Below are positions 50,646 through 60,282 of a DNA stretch of 64,000 nucleotides, in pieces (position 1 is the stretch's first letter; each line of letters begins with the position of its first letter). The stretch lies in contig NZ_AP022826.1 in the NCBI RefSeq assembly GCF_014466985.1, forward strand, positions 1,240,001-1,304,000, written 5' to 3'. The DNA is from Nitrosophilus labii. GTDB taxonomy: Bacteria; Campylobacterota; Campylobacteria; Campylobacterales; Nitratiruptoraceae. The position numbers and the translations under genes were made by a program. Under the pieces are notes generated by a model. That model had not been told where the DNA came from and ran no database searches. It saw only the letters and a list, made by a program, of their open reading frames with translations.

Positions 50646-51299
50646 TTATCCTCCTATCTGACTTATACTATTTAAATCTATACTTCCATACTCGTAAAGA
50701 GCAACTATATTTTCACCGTCTCTTTCTATACCAGTCACTAACGCGGTTGAATACACGGAAGCTTCAACATTTTCTTCCCCATTTCTCGCAATAACAGCTA
50801 CAGAGTAGTATCCTGTACCTAAAGAAGCCTCGTCAATCTCATAGGGATAAATAGTTCCTGCACTTAAATTTGCAAATGTATCACTTTTTACCACGTTTCC
50901 TTCATTATCATAAATATATACATCAACTATATCACCATTTTCGGCAAGCCTAAACTCTATTTTTCCAGTTCCATTTTCTATATAAGTCGTATTTCCCTCA
51001 TATATAATTTTTTCATTAATGAGATTAGACGCTTGAAGCAAAAGTGTTGAAGAACTACCAGATGTCAACGTCTGTACCGCTTCTTCAAAATTATTCATGG
51101 TCTCAAGCTGTCTCAAACTTAAAGTATCATCTATAAACTGGCTAATATCTTCAGCTTCAAAAGGATCTTGATATTGAAAATTTGCCAATAATACTTTCAA
51201 AAAATCCTCTTGAGACATCTGAGAATTGTCATAATTTGCATCAACTACTTGAATCTGTTCCCCAGTAAAATCTGTAATGGTACCGATGACATTATCCAT
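50646..51299 (-). CDS. flgD: Flagellar hook assembly (cap) protein FlgD
   Basis: The 217-residue protein has the N-terminal export and cap block (QEDFLKVLLANFQYQDPFEAEDISQFIDDTLSLRQLETM) and a C-terminal Ig-like FlgD domain (IYDNEGNVVKSDTF). FlgD scaffolds hook polymerisation. About 110 non-coding bases separate it from fliI, so it may have its own promoter. Confidence 0.93.
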   Translation of the reverse strand: MDNVIGTITDFTGEQIQVVDANYDNSQMSQEDFLKVLLANFQYQDPFEAEDISQFIDDTLSLRQLETMNNFEEAVQTLTSGSSSTLLLQASNLINEKIIYEGNTTYIENGTGKIEFRLAENGDIVDVYIYDNEGNVVKSDTFANLSAGTIYPYEIDEASLGTGYYSVAVIARNGEENVEASVYSTALVTGIERDGENIVALYEYGSIDLNSISQIGG

Positions 51300-51408
51300 A
51301 GATGATCCTTTTGTTACATAATTAAAAGCCTATTTTACGGATTATTTACTAATTTTATCTAAAGAAAATTAAAAAAATATAAAGAAAAGGCCTATTTTGG
51401 GTGTTTTT

Positions 51409-52710
51409 TTACAAATTTATATCGATTTTTGAGACAAGTTTTAAAAGTTGTTCAAAACTCTCTTCCAAAGTAACTCTTTCTTCTACACTCTGTTTAAGAT
51501 ACTCTTCCCAATCTTTATGAAATTTTATAGCAGTATCTATTTTTTTAGATGTGCCACTACGGTATAGACCAAGAGTTATCATCTCTTCAGACTCTCTATA
51601 TATCGATTCTAACTCAAAATATTTCGACTGAACTTCCAATATCTCTTCATTTACTATTTGCGGCGTTAATCTACTTATACTTTTTAAAACGTCAATTGAC
51701 GGAAAGATTCTTTTTTGAGCCAAACCCCTTGATAATAGTATATGTCCATCCAAAAATCCTACCGCGGCGTCTGCTACGGGATCCATAGATACTTCATCAC
51801 CCTCGATCAAAACCGTATATATACCGGTTATACTCCCTTTTCCCGAAAATGTTCCCGCTTGTTCTATGATTTTTGGCAATAGTGAAAAAACTGAAGGGGT
51901 ATAGCCTTTAGTAGTAGGAGGCTCCCCTATAGCCAAACCAATTTCTCTTTGAGCCATCGCTAATCTTGTTAAAGAGTCAACTAAAAAAAGCACATCTTTA
52001 CCCAAATTTGAAAAATAGTTGGCAATAGCTATCGCAGAATAAACAGCTCTAATCTTAGCAAGTGGAGTCTGATCGGAAGTGGCAACCACGACTACCGATT
52101 TTTTAAGTCCTTCCTTGCCTAGATTGTCTTCTATAAACTCTCTAACTTCTCGCCCTCTTTCGCCTATCAATGCAATTACGTTAACATCAGTTTTAGTAAA
52201 CCTAGAAATCATTCCAAGAAGAGTGCTCTTTCCAATGCCAGCTCCAGCAAATATTCCTATTCTTTGACCTTTGCCGACGGTTAAAAGACCATTTATACTT
52301 CTTATACCCATATCTAGCGGTTCTGTAATTCTCTCACGTTTTAAAGGATTTATAGGATCGTTTTTTAAGTAGTAAAAGTTAGAATAAACTACGCTCTCTT
52401 TATTTAACGGATTGCCAAAAGGATCTATTACGGTCCCCAAAAGGTCATTGCCTACACCTACACTTATTGGTTCAAGTTTAGCCTCCACAAAGCTACCTAC
52501 TTTAACACCCCTAGTGTCATCATAAGCCATAAGAAGCGTTTTGTTATCTTTAAAACCTACTATCTCCGCTTCGATACCATTTTCAAATATACATGAATCC
52601 CCTATCGATACTTTAGGAAGAATCGCCTCTATAACTGGTCCGCTAACACCAACTATCTTCCCCTTTACTTTATATTTAGGTAAACTTTTTAATCTCTCTT
52701 TTAATTTCAT
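51409..52710 (-). CDS. fliI: Flagellum-specific ATPase FliI
   Basis: The export ATPase has 433 residues, Walker A GAGIGKS (156-162), VIALIGERGREV, the DSLTRLAMAQREIGLA segment and the SLLPKIIEQAG block, all matching the F1-like type III ATPases. The N-terminus before about residue 20 is short. It overlaps fliH by 35 bases; the exact start is less sure than the identity. Confidence 0.96.
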   Translation of the reverse strand: MKLKERLKSLPKYKVKGKIVGVSGPVIEAILPKVSIGDSCIFENGIEAEIVGFKDNKTLLMAYDDTRGVKVGSFVEAKLEPISVGVGNDLLGTVIDPFGNPLNKESVVYSNFYYLKNDPINPLKRERITEPLDMGIRSINGLLTVGKGQRIGIFAGAGIGKSTLLGMISRFTKTDVNVIALIGERGREVREFIEDNLGKEGLKKSVVVVATSDQTPLAKIRAVYSAIAIANYFSNLGKDVLFLVDSLTRLAMAQREIGLAIGEPPTTKGYTPSVFSLLPKIIEQAGTFSGKGSITGIYTVLIEGDEVSMDPVADAAVGFLDGHILLSRGLAQKRIFPSIDVLKSISRLTPQIVNEEILEVQSKYFELESIYRESEEMITLGLYRSGTSKKIDTAIKFHKDWEEYLKQSVEERVTLEESFEQLLKLVSKIDINL

Positions 52711-53344
52711 CTTTTAATACTTCAATTTTCTCTTTAAAACTGTTTTCCAACTTAAAATCATAAAACTCTATTATAAAATCGCCCTCTTTTAAAGAGTCGT
52801 CTACATCTACTTTTATATTTGTAAAACTTTTTTTAACCTTTTCATACAATTTTTTTGATACTTTAATCTCTAACGGCAAAGACTCTTTAAACTCTAATAT
52901 TATTTGAGTTATAGCTTCTTTTAAATTTTCAACATTTGAGTTTTGAATATATAAAAACTCAAAAACCTCACCTAAATTATCAAGGATAATACTACTCAAT
53001 CTATTTAGATAGTCTTGATGTTTTAATGAAAGTTCATGTTCTATTTTTTTGTAGTTCTGAGATAAATCTTCTAATTGAGACTCTTTTTGCGCTATAAGTT
53101 CTTTTTTAATCTCTTCAATTTTTTTATTTAACTCCTCCTCTTTCTCTTTTGTGCCTTGAACATATCCTTTCTGAAAAAACTCTTTTTTGCTATTTTCCAA
53201 TAATTCTTGATAATTTTTTTCAATATCTAATATTTTCTCTTGATAAAACTTTTCTACTTCTTGTAAAGTTTTTTCATTTTGAATATCGCTATCTTTTAAC
53301 TCGTTTATATTTTTTAATTTTCCAAAATCATCCAATTCCAGCAT
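52676..53344 (-). CDS. fliH: Flagellar assembly protein FliH
   Basis: FliH holds FliI and links it to the gate and FliN. I take the ATG at 53344 (MLELDDFGKLKNINE), just after the fliF stop, giving 222 residues; an in-frame ATG at 53368 inside fliF is also possible. A long coiled coil (about 35-120) and a C-terminal V-ATPase-E-like domain are visible. Place between fliF and fliI supports the call. Confidence 0.82.
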   Translation of the reverse strand: MLELDDFGKLKNINELKDSDIQNEKTLQEVEKFYQEKILDIEKNYQELLENSKKEFFQKGYVQGTKEKEEELNKKIEEIKKELIAQKESQLEDLSQNYKKIEHELSLKHQDYLNRLSSIILDNLGEVFEFLYIQNSNVENLKEAITQIILEFKESLPLEIKVSKKLYEKVKKSFTNIKVDVDDSLKEGDFIIEFYDFKLENSFKEKIEVLKDEIKREIKKFT

Positions 53345-53346
53345 TA

Positions 53347-54939
53347 TCAGATCTCTTCTTTCATCCATTTACTAATCATTGAAGCTATTAGTTCCGGATT
53401 TTCATCAATCATTTGTAAAATCTTCTGATAAGAGGGTTCGGATTCTAGATCCAAAAGCAAATTCTCTTCTTCTCGTACTTTACTCATCTCTTTAAATGTC
53501 TCTTCCAAAGCAGCTTTTTCTTGAGCAATCTTAGCCTCTTTTTTTGCTTTGGAAGCTTTTATTATAAAAACTATCAACAAAACTAAAAGGACAAGAGCTA
53601 AACCGCCGACAGCAAGTAGTAAAGTCATATCTTTTTTAGATATATCTTGATTCTCATCTTCCATAACGAGAGGAGCTTCAAAAGGAACGCTTACTACCGT
53701 TATTTTATCTCCACGTTTAGGATCAAAGCCAACTGCACTTTTTATGAGCTCTTCATAAGAAGTAAGCTCCTCTTTGCTTCTTGGAACGAAAACTTTTGTT
53801 TCTGTACCGTTGGAGTCTTTTTTAGTTATGTATTTTCCATCTATCAACACGCCTACGCTTAGCTTTTTAATTTTAAACATATTTCTCTGTGTATCGATTA
53901 AAGATTTAGAAATATTATAATTTGTGGTTACATCTTTTTTGCTCTTATCTAAAGTCAAGTTGTTTTGATTAGTGTTTATAACGGGAGGCACATTGGTAGG
54001 TGTTCCAGGGGCTCCAATCTGTTTTTGTGAAAAGCCTTTCTCTTTCTCTTGAATTTTTCTTTCACTAACTACGGCTACTCTATCGGGATCGTATAGCTCT
54101 TCTTGCTCTCTTATTTTGGCACTCTCAATCTCAGCGGTAGCTCTAACTACGACTTTTTGAGGTCCTATTGCTTTAGCCAGCATAGACTGAATTCTTTTTT
54201 CTATATCTCTTTCTATTTTCTTTTTCAAATCTACCGCATCTAAAATCTTTTCGTTTTTCTCTTCCGTTAAAATATCGGACAAAACTCGTCCCCTGTTATC
54301 CACTACTGTTACATTTTCCGGTTTTAGTTTGGATACGGCATGAGAGACTAAAAAAACTATCGCTTTTACTTGTTCGGAAGTAAGATCCCTTCCTGGCCTT
54401 AATTTTACTATAACAGAGGCTTTTGCCTCATCTTCGTCTCTTGCAAATATTGAACTTTGAGGTAAAGCGATATTCACCTTAGCACTGCTTACAGCGTCGA
54501 TTTTTTGAATAGTCCTAGTAAGTTCACCCTCTATTGCTCTTAAATAGTTTACATTTTCTTGAAAATGGGTTGCGCCCATCTTAGGCTCTTCAAAAATCTC
54601 AAAACCTACGACTTTAGAAGAGGGCAAGCCTTTTGCCGCAAGTTTCAATCTTACATCGTATATCTTGTTTTTAGGAACTAAAATAATAGTCCCTTCTCCT
54701 TCGACTTTATAAGGAATACGCTCCTCTTGCAAAATGGTGAGTATACTTCCGGCATCCTCGGGATTAAGGTGCGTATATAAAACTCCATACTCCTCTTGGT
54801 TGATGTTTTTTAAAAAAACAATGGACAATAAAACTACTATCGACGTAATTCCAAGCCCTATAAAAACTCTTTTTAAAAATTTTTCATCTTTAAAAGATTC
54901 AGAAAGTTTTTGAGTAATATTTTTTATATCAAAAGCCAA
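53347..54939 (-). CDS. fliF: Flagellar MS-ring protein FliF
   Basis: The 530-residue protein has membrane helices at about 25-45 and 433-458 with the ring-building periplasmic region between. Signatures include YGVLYTHLNPEDAGSI, FQENVNYLRAIEGELTRTIQKIDAVSSAKVNIALP and SVIVKLRPGRDLTSEQV. The C-terminal tail (QKILQMIDENPELIASMISKWMKEEI) is the FliG-binding segment. In many relatives fliG follows directly; here fliH does. Confidence 0.96.
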   Translation of the reverse strand: MAFDIKNITQKLSESFKDEKFLKRVFIGLGITSIVVLLSIVFLKNINQEEYGVLYTHLNPEDAGSILTILQEERIPYKVEGEGTIILVPKNKIYDVRLKLAAKGLPSSKVVGFEIFEEPKMGATHFQENVNYLRAIEGELTRTIQKIDAVSSAKVNIALPQSSIFARDEDEAKASVIVKLRPGRDLTSEQVKAIVFLVSHAVSKLKPENVTVVDNRGRVLSDILTEEKNEKILDAVDLKKKIERDIEKRIQSMLAKAIGPQKVVVRATAEIESAKIREQEELYDPDRVAVVSERKIQEKEKGFSQKQIGAPGTPTNVPPVINTNQNNLTLDKSKKDVTTNYNISKSLIDTQRNMFKIKKLSVGVLIDGKYITKKDSNGTETKVFVPRSKEELTSYEELIKSAVGFDPKRGDKITVVSVPFEAPLVMEDENQDISKKDMTLLLAVGGLALVLLVLLIVFIIKASKAKKEAKIAQEKAALEETFKEMSKVREEENLLLDLESEPSYQKILQMIDENPELIASMISKWMKEEI

Positions 54940-54949
54940 AAACGATCTC

Positions 54950-55240
54950 CTAAACTTGCATTCTCATAATTTCTTGATAACTTTCAAGAGCTTTATTTCT
55001 GATTTCGGTTAATAACCTCAAAGAGATATCCGCTTTTTCTATTTGAAACATCAACTCTTCAAGATTTGAAACATCTCCGTTTATCAGTTTCTCTTCAGCA
55101 ACTCCGGCATTTTTGAGCTCATTATTAACATCGGAAATAAAATCTTTTAAAATATCGTCGAAACCTTTTGTCTCTACGTTCTTAAACTCTTTATTCTTCT
55201 CAAATGGTATAAACTCACCGTTAATGGAAGATATTTTCAT
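54950..55240 (-). CDS. fliE: Flagellar hook-basal body protein FliE
   Basis: The 96-residue protein ends with KADISLRLLTEIRNKALESYQEIMRMQV, the FliE C-terminal signature. It adapts the MS ring to the rod. It lies after flgB-flgC and 10 bases before fliF. The 97-base gap upstream of it contains a possible degenerate repeat but no gene. Confidence 0.93.
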   Translation of the reverse strand: MKISSINGEFIPFEKNKEFKNVETKGFDDILKDFISDVNNELKNAGVAEEKLINGDVSNLEELMFQIEKADISLRLLTEIRNKALESYQEIMRMQV

Positions 55241-55337
55241 CTTTCATCCTTTTTAACGTATAATTGAGAAATAAGGAGTAAAGCGCATAATTAACATACA
55301 ACTCCCTATCACTACTTTATTCATTGCGCTCACACTT

Positions 55338-55760
55338 TTATACTCTTATAATCTCCAAAGATTTCAAAAGCATATCTTTGTGAGTATTAAACGCCGTTAA
55401 GTTTGCCTCATATGTTCTCATAGCCGAAATCATATCTACCATCTCTCTCATCGGATCTACATTGGGTAACTTTACAAAACCCTTTTCATCTGCTAAAGGA
55501 TTCGTGGGATCGAATTTCATCTTAAACGGTGAAGGATCTTCTAAAACCTCTTTTACTCTTACTTGTGCTAATGGAATACTGTTTTGTTTTTCTATCTCTT
55601 GATCCATTACAGCTTCAAACACGGGTATTTTCCTACGATAAGGCAAACCCTCCTTATCTTTTGTGGAGTTCACGTTTGCGAGGTTGCTAGAGACTATATC
55701 TATTCTTACTTTTTGCGCCGACATTCCAGTAGTAGCGATTTCCAAACCTTTAAACAACAT
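55338..55760 (-). CDS. flgC: Flagellar basal-body rod protein FlgC
   Basis: The 140-residue rod protein has the N-terminal axial helix (LEIATTGMSAQKVRIDIVSSNLANVNSTKDKEGLPYRRK) and the C-terminal EMVDMISAMRTYEANLTAFNTHKDMLLKSLEI helix. It starts two bases after flgB. Confidence 0.95.
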   Translation of the reverse strand: MLFKGLEIATTGMSAQKVRIDIVSSNLANVNSTKDKEGLPYRRKIPVFEAVMDQEIEKQNSIPLAQVRVKEVLEDPSPFKMKFDPTNPLADEKGFVKLPNVDPMREMVDMISAMRTYEANLTAFNTHKDMLLKSLEIIRV

Positions 55761-55762
55761 CT

Positions 55763-56140
55763 TTATCTCCCTGTAATGACAAGTTTCAACTTAGCAAACT
55801 CTTTTTTCATAGTTTCCACCATTGATTTATACATAATAGAACTTTCCGCTAACTTAGCAAGCTCTTTTTGAATATCTACTTTATTTTTATCATAACCTTC
55901 ATAAGAGTCTAACTCTATTAGTTTTTTATCTACTCTTTCGCCAAAAAATGGATCGATATGTTTGGAGTTCTCTTTTTTAAGTTTTATCTGGTCGTCTAAA
56001 ACTTTCTCAAAAACAAGATCTTTTGATTTGTATCCCGGTGTATCGGCATTAGCAATATTACTCTGAATAACTTTTGTTCTATCTAGATAATAAGAAGCCA
56101 TTTTAGAGAGTTCATCTACACCTTTAAACATCTCACTCAT
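55763..56140 (-). CDS. flgB: Flagellar basal-body rod protein FlgB
   Basis: The 125-residue proximal rod protein shows SYYLDRTKVIQSNIANADTPGYKSKDLVFEKVL and a C-terminal helix block. It overlaps the upstream TPR gene by eight bases, tying that gene to the flagellar operon. Confidence 0.94.
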   Translation of the reverse strand: MSEMFKGVDELSKMASYYLDRTKVIQSNIANADTPGYKSKDLVFEKVLDDQIKLKKENSKHIDPFFGERVDKKLIELDSYEGYDKNKVDIQKELAKLAESSIMYKSMVETMKKEFAKLKLVITGR

Positions 56141-58142
56141 TTTCGTTCCTTAAACTGAGCTTTTCAGCCTCATAGATATTTATCGCTATTTTTGCCCACA
56201 AATCATCACATTTTTTAATATTCTCTATTAAATCTTGAGCATATTGCATTTTACCAGTTCTAATATAAGATATTGCTAATAAAGAGTTTATGTAGCAACT
56301 ATTTTTTAAATTTTGTGCGATAGGTTCCAATATCTTTATAAGATATCTGTATTTGGAATTTTCTATAAGTTTTTCGGAATATTTTTTAACAAACTTTTGT
56401 ACTACCACATTTTTTTCAAAATTTTTAGCTATCTTTGATGAATATCTCTTCAAAAACTCAAACGGAACTTCTTTATTTGTTAATAAATCTGAATATTTTG
56501 ACAATATTACAGCTTCAAAATCCGTAACTTTACATATTTCTTTACTTTTTCTCATCATATACAAACATTTTTCGTCACTTTTATCGCTCATTAAGCAATT
56601 TTTGCCATAAAATTTATAATATCTACATTCTCTTTTTTTAATTTTATCTAAAACTTTCATACTGTTTTCATAATCTTCACTATCATATAAAGCCTCGGCA
56701 AGCAAAAATCTATTTTGATCCGTATTCCATTTATCTAATATAAATTTTAAAAGAGCAAGCCTTTTACTCTCTTTTTTACATTTTTTTAAACTTTGGGCAA
56801 TTTTAATTAAAACATTTTGATAAAAAACGTTTTTAAAAAATTTCTCATTGGCAAAATAGAGTTTACAAAGTCTTTCAGGCTCCAAAACTAAAAGATAGCT
56901 ACTCCAGAGATCTTTTATATACTCTTTTTGCTCATAATCCATTCTGTCCGGAGACAGCAAAGAGAGCTCCCAACCAAGACGTTCATAAAGCTTATTGCTA
57001 TTTAGTTTAAAAGTTATAACTCCAAAATTTGCAAGAGCGTATCGGCCAATATAATTAGTTCTATTTTTGACTAAAGTTTTTACTACAAAAACCTCGGAAT
57101 TTTTAATAAACTCGTTCTCTTCAAAAAAATCTGAAAACATTTTCTTAAACTTTTCGTCTCGATACATTAAAGATATAAGTTTAAGTTTTGCCACCATAGC
57201 TTCATTGGATTTTGGGTATTTACTAACAAGTTGATAGTAATAATTTACAGCGGTTTTTATATCTCCTTTTTTAAGTCCTATATCCCCCATGCGTAGTAAA
57301 ACTTTATTTAAAACCTCTCTATTTTTTATAAGATTTAATATCCTTCTAAAGAGTTGTTCGGCAAATTTTATATCACCTTTTCTGTAAGCTGTTTCTGCAA
57401 CTAAATAATAATAATTTGGATTATCGATTAGATAAGATTCAAACTCCCTGTACGTTTTTAAAAAGTATTTAAATGCCTCTTCATATTTTTCATCTACAAA
57501 AAGCTGCATACCTTTTAAAAATTCAACCTCTTTTTTCTGCTCTTTTTTAAGATGAGTCATATTTAATACAATGGTATATTTCGTAACTAAATCAAGTTTT
57601 TTAAGCCAAACCGCAACTCTTAAAATACCTATAATACTATTTGTCTGCTCTTCCTCTTTTTCTGTTTTTTGCAAAGATCTTTTATAGTGAGCCAAAGCTT
57701 TTTCATAAAACTCCAGCGTTTCGTAAATACGCCCTTTAGTATAATAATATTCCCAGCCGAGATTGTTCTTTTTTGAAGCATAAAGATTAAGATATGAATC
57801 TGCTGTCCACAAATATTTTTTGACTCCGGTTCTTTTAGCTATTTGTAGATAGACTTTCCCCAACATCAAAAGGCTTTTTTTATAAAAAAGGGATTTTGGG
57901 TTTTTCAAAATCTGTAAAAATTCATCTAACGCTTCGTAGTATGAACCTAACGAATAATCGCGAAGAGCATTTTTAAAAATAAAAGCTTCTAATTTTTCTC
58001 TTTTTTTATTTTCACTTGTAATACTATTTTCGGTACTATTTGCCTCTTTCAATAAGTCGGTTCTATTTGAGTCTTCATAGTTTTGGGAATAAGAAAGCGT
58101 ATATAGTAAAAAAAGTAAGATTAATCTACTAAGCCATGACAT
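56133..58142 (-). CDS. Periplasmic TPR-repeat protein, possible PflA-like motor accessory
   Basis: The 669-residue protein has a signal peptide (MSWLSRLILLFLLYTLSYSQ) and helical repeats along almost its full length. Clear TPR-like units include YYEALDEFLQILKN, FYEKALAHYKRSLQ, YEEAFKYFLKTY and DIKTAVNYYYQLVSKYPKSNEAM. PflA of Campylobacter and Helicobacter, a periplasmic TPR scaffold for the stator ring, has this layout and a similar size, so PflA is the best guess. Positional support is strong (it overlaps fliK and flgB) but no specific motif proves it. Confidence 0.65.
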   Translation of the reverse strand: MSWLSRLILLFLLYTLSYSQNYEDSNRTDLLKEANSTENSITSENKKREKLEAFIFKNALRDYSLGSYYEALDEFLQILKNPKSLFYKKSLLMLGKVYLQIAKRTGVKKYLWTADSYLNLYASKKNNLGWEYYYTKGRIYETLEFYEKALAHYKRSLQKTEKEEEQTNSIIGILRVAVWLKKLDLVTKYTIVLNMTHLKKEQKKEVEFLKGMQLFVDEKYEEAFKYFLKTYREFESYLIDNPNYYYLVAETAYRKGDIKFAEQLFRRILNLIKNREVLNKVLLRMGDIGLKKGDIKTAVNYYYQLVSKYPKSNEAMVAKLKLISLMYRDEKFKKMFSDFFEENEFIKNSEVFVVKTLVKNRTNYIGRYALANFGVITFKLNSNKLYERLGWELSLLSPDRMDYEQKEYIKDLWSSYLLVLEPERLCKLYFANEKFFKNVFYQNVLIKIAQSLKKCKKESKRLALLKFILDKWNTDQNRFLLAEALYDSEDYENSMKVLDKIKKRECRYYKFYGKNCLMSDKSDEKCLYMMRKSKEICKVTDFEAVILSKYSDLLTNKEVPFEFLKRYSSKIAKNFEKNVVVQKFVKKYSEKLIENSKYRYLIKILEPIAQNLKNSCYINSLLAISYIRTGKMQYAQDLIENIKKCDDLWAKIAINIYEAEKLSLRNENE

Positions 58143-60282
58143 CTATCTTGCTTCTTGCTTTTCTTTCAATAGAGGTATTTTGATAAGAAGTTATATATAC
58201 TTTTTTCTCTTTATCTCTTATTTGGATATTAAAGTTTCTAAATCCACTCTCTTTTAAAATAGTTCTTATCTCGCCTTCAAGACCATTGGTAAACAAAATA
58301 TACCCCCCCGAATTTAATGTGAGCGTAAGATGATTGTTTTTTAAAGCCGCATTTACTATAACGTCATTCATTTTAAACGTAAAACTATTTTTTTGATTGT
58401 AAGAAGAGTTTTTCATCTCTAAGGTTTCGTTACGGCTATAGTTTTCGAACGACTCACTATCTCCACCGCTATTTGAAAAATCGTTGCTAGAAGAGGTATT
58501 ATTCGCGTTTGTGTTTTGAATATTGTTGTAACTATCCAAATCTCTGTTTTTATACAAAGAGCTCTCTTTAAACCGATCTTTTTTTTGCAACATTTGATCA
58601 TAACTGTTTATAGTTAAGACTTCATTATCTATGTTCGTTTCTATATTTTCTAAAATATCGGCTCTATCTTTTTTCGTATTTTTTTCCGAAACATCCCTTA
58701 TAAATGCGGTATCTTTTCTGTTTTTAGCTGTTTTTATATCTATTTTATCGACTTTATACTCATTTTTTATATTTTTAAGGGAATCTTTTTTATTACTTAA
58801 TGTATCAAATACATCATAATCAAAACTCTTTTTTTCGCTATTTACCAAAAACTCATCATCTTTAAAATTTTTGCTATATGATTCTAAATTTTTTTCAAAA
58901 TTATCTCTCTTTATATATTTTATAAAATTTCTATTCTCAAGATTTTGAGATTTTAAAGTGTCGTTGAAGTCTATCGTCTCTTTGTTTTTTAAAATCTTCT
59001 CCTCTGCCGCCTTATAATTGCCGGATAAATCTTTAGTTTTATTGTCTCCATCAAAAACAGCTCCCACTTCTTTATCATTAACCCTTTTTATATTTATGAT
59101 ACCATCTTTCTTGTCTATTTTTTCTATCTTATTTATCCCTTTTCCCTCAAAAATCACCCTTTCTACTCTTTGCAATACATACTCTTCATTATCTTTTACA
59201 ACTCTACTTGCCCCACTTTTCATCTTGATAGCATCATTTTTTTCTAAATCATCTCTCCTTTTATTTTTTAACCAAATTTCATCTTTGCTACTAAAAACCT
59301 TATCTTCTACCCCTTTATAATTACCAGATAAATCTTTAGTTTTATTGTCTCCATCAAAAACAGCTCCCACTTCTTTATCATTAACCCTCTTTATATTTGT
59401 GATACTATCTTTCTTGTCTATTTTTTCTATCTTATTTATCCAATTCTCCCCGATAGCCAGCTTATTATCTCTTTGTAATATACTCTCTTCGCCATTTTTT
59501 AAAACTTTACTAGCTTCTCTTTTCACTTCATCTTTTTCTAAATTAACTCTTTTTATATCTTTTCTAAAATCTCTTTTGTTCTCAAGGTTTTGAGATTTTA
59601 AACTGTCGTTGATATCTACCGCCTCTTTTTTTCTAAAAATCTTCTCCTCTACTTCCACCTTATAATTGCCGGATAAATCTTTAGTTTTATTGCCCCTTCC
59701 CAAAAAAACATTTATCTCTTTATCAACAATACTCTTACTATTAGTGCTACTATCTTTCTTGTCTTTTTTTTCTATTACTATTACTTCTTTAACTTTTTCT
59801 TTACTAACTATTTTTTTTATATTCTCGCTATTTTTAAAATAATCGTTTTGTGAGAATTGCGTATTAAAATTTGATATTTGTTGTTCAGTAGAAGATTGAG
59901 AAGATAGATTTTGTATTTGATTAAACTCTTTTTTTGAAAGTTTTTTACTCTCCTCTAGCTCTTTGCTAATTTTATTATCTTTGTAAATGTGGGCTTCTTG
60001 ATCTATTGTTACTTGTTTCATATCTTGAATAAGCTTATAATTTTCGCTTTTTTGGTTCTTTTTATTTAAAACATAAAAGCTGTTTCTAGTTTCTATATCT
60101 TCAATATTTAAACTTTGTAAATGTTTTTGATAATTAAACTCGTTAATTTTTATATTTTCATTACTTAAATCTTTCCTTAAAAACTCTTCAAAATCGGCAA
60201 CACTATTTTGAAGAGCTATATTTTTATCATCTTTAAATTGTTTTTTTGGCGTTAAATCAAGCAAAACATTGAAAAAACTCAT
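58129..60282 (-). CDS. fliK: Flagellar hook-length control protein FliK
   Basis: The 717-residue protein is lysine/asparagine-rich and largely unstructured, with a globular C-terminal domain (about 640-700, VIVNAALKNNHLTLTLNSGGYILFTNGLEGEIRTILKESGF), the FliK export-switch domain. The body holds three copies of a roughly 100-residue repeat (58810-59767). In FliK the length of the extended part sets hook length, so copy number may matter. It overlaps fliA by four bases and the TPR gene by 14. Confidence 0.82.
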   Translation of the reverse strand: MSFFNVLLDLTPKKQFKDDKNIALQNSVADFEEFLRKDLSNENIKINEFNYQKHLQSLNIEDIETRNSFYVLNKKNQKSENYKLIQDMKQVTIDQEAHIYKDNKISKELEESKKLSKKEFNQIQNLSSQSSTEQQISNFNTQFSQNDYFKNSENIKKIVSKEKVKEVIVIEKKDKKDSSTNSKSIVDKEINVFLGRGNKTKDLSGNYKVEVEEKIFRKKEAVDINDSLKSQNLENKRDFRKDIKRVNLEKDEVKREASKVLKNGEESILQRDNKLAIGENWINKIEKIDKKDSITNIKRVNDKEVGAVFDGDNKTKDLSGNYKGVEDKVFSSKDEIWLKNKRRDDLEKNDAIKMKSGASRVVKDNEEYVLQRVERVIFEGKGINKIEKIDKKDGIINIKRVNDKEVGAVFDGDNKTKDLSGNYKAAEEKILKNKETIDFNDTLKSQNLENRNFIKYIKRDNFEKNLESYSKNFKDDEFLVNSEKKSFDYDVFDTLSNKKDSLKNIKNEYKVDKIDIKTAKNRKDTAFIRDVSEKNTKKDRADILENIETNIDNEVLTINSYDQMLQKKDRFKESSLYKNRDLDSYNNIQNTNANNTSSSNDFSNSGGDSESFENYSRNETLEMKNSSYNQKNSFTFKMNDVIVNAALKNNHLTLTLNSGGYILFTNGLEGEIRTILKESGFRNFNIQIRDKEKKVYITSYQNTSIERKARSKIDVMA
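58810..59767 (-). repeat. Three internal repeats in fliK
   Basis: Units begin at about 59767, 59428 and 59125. Each starts near DKKD and contains DNKTKDLSGNYK or GNKTKDLSGNYK; the second and third also share RVNDKEVGAVFDGDNKTK. DNA identity between the second and third copies is high over more than 100 bases, suggesting recent duplication. Confidence 0.85.

Noticed and set aside
51300-51408. Sigma-54 promoter or regulator site before flgD
   Set aside because: The sequence AAAATAGGC occurs twice here, but no GG-N10-GC match of the sigma-54 kind was found; two short copies are too little.
55241-55337. Another heptamer array upstream of fliE
   Set aside because: Parts of it (GAGTAAAGCGCA against TGCGCTC) suggest decayed inverted arms, but the 7-base step is not convincing.
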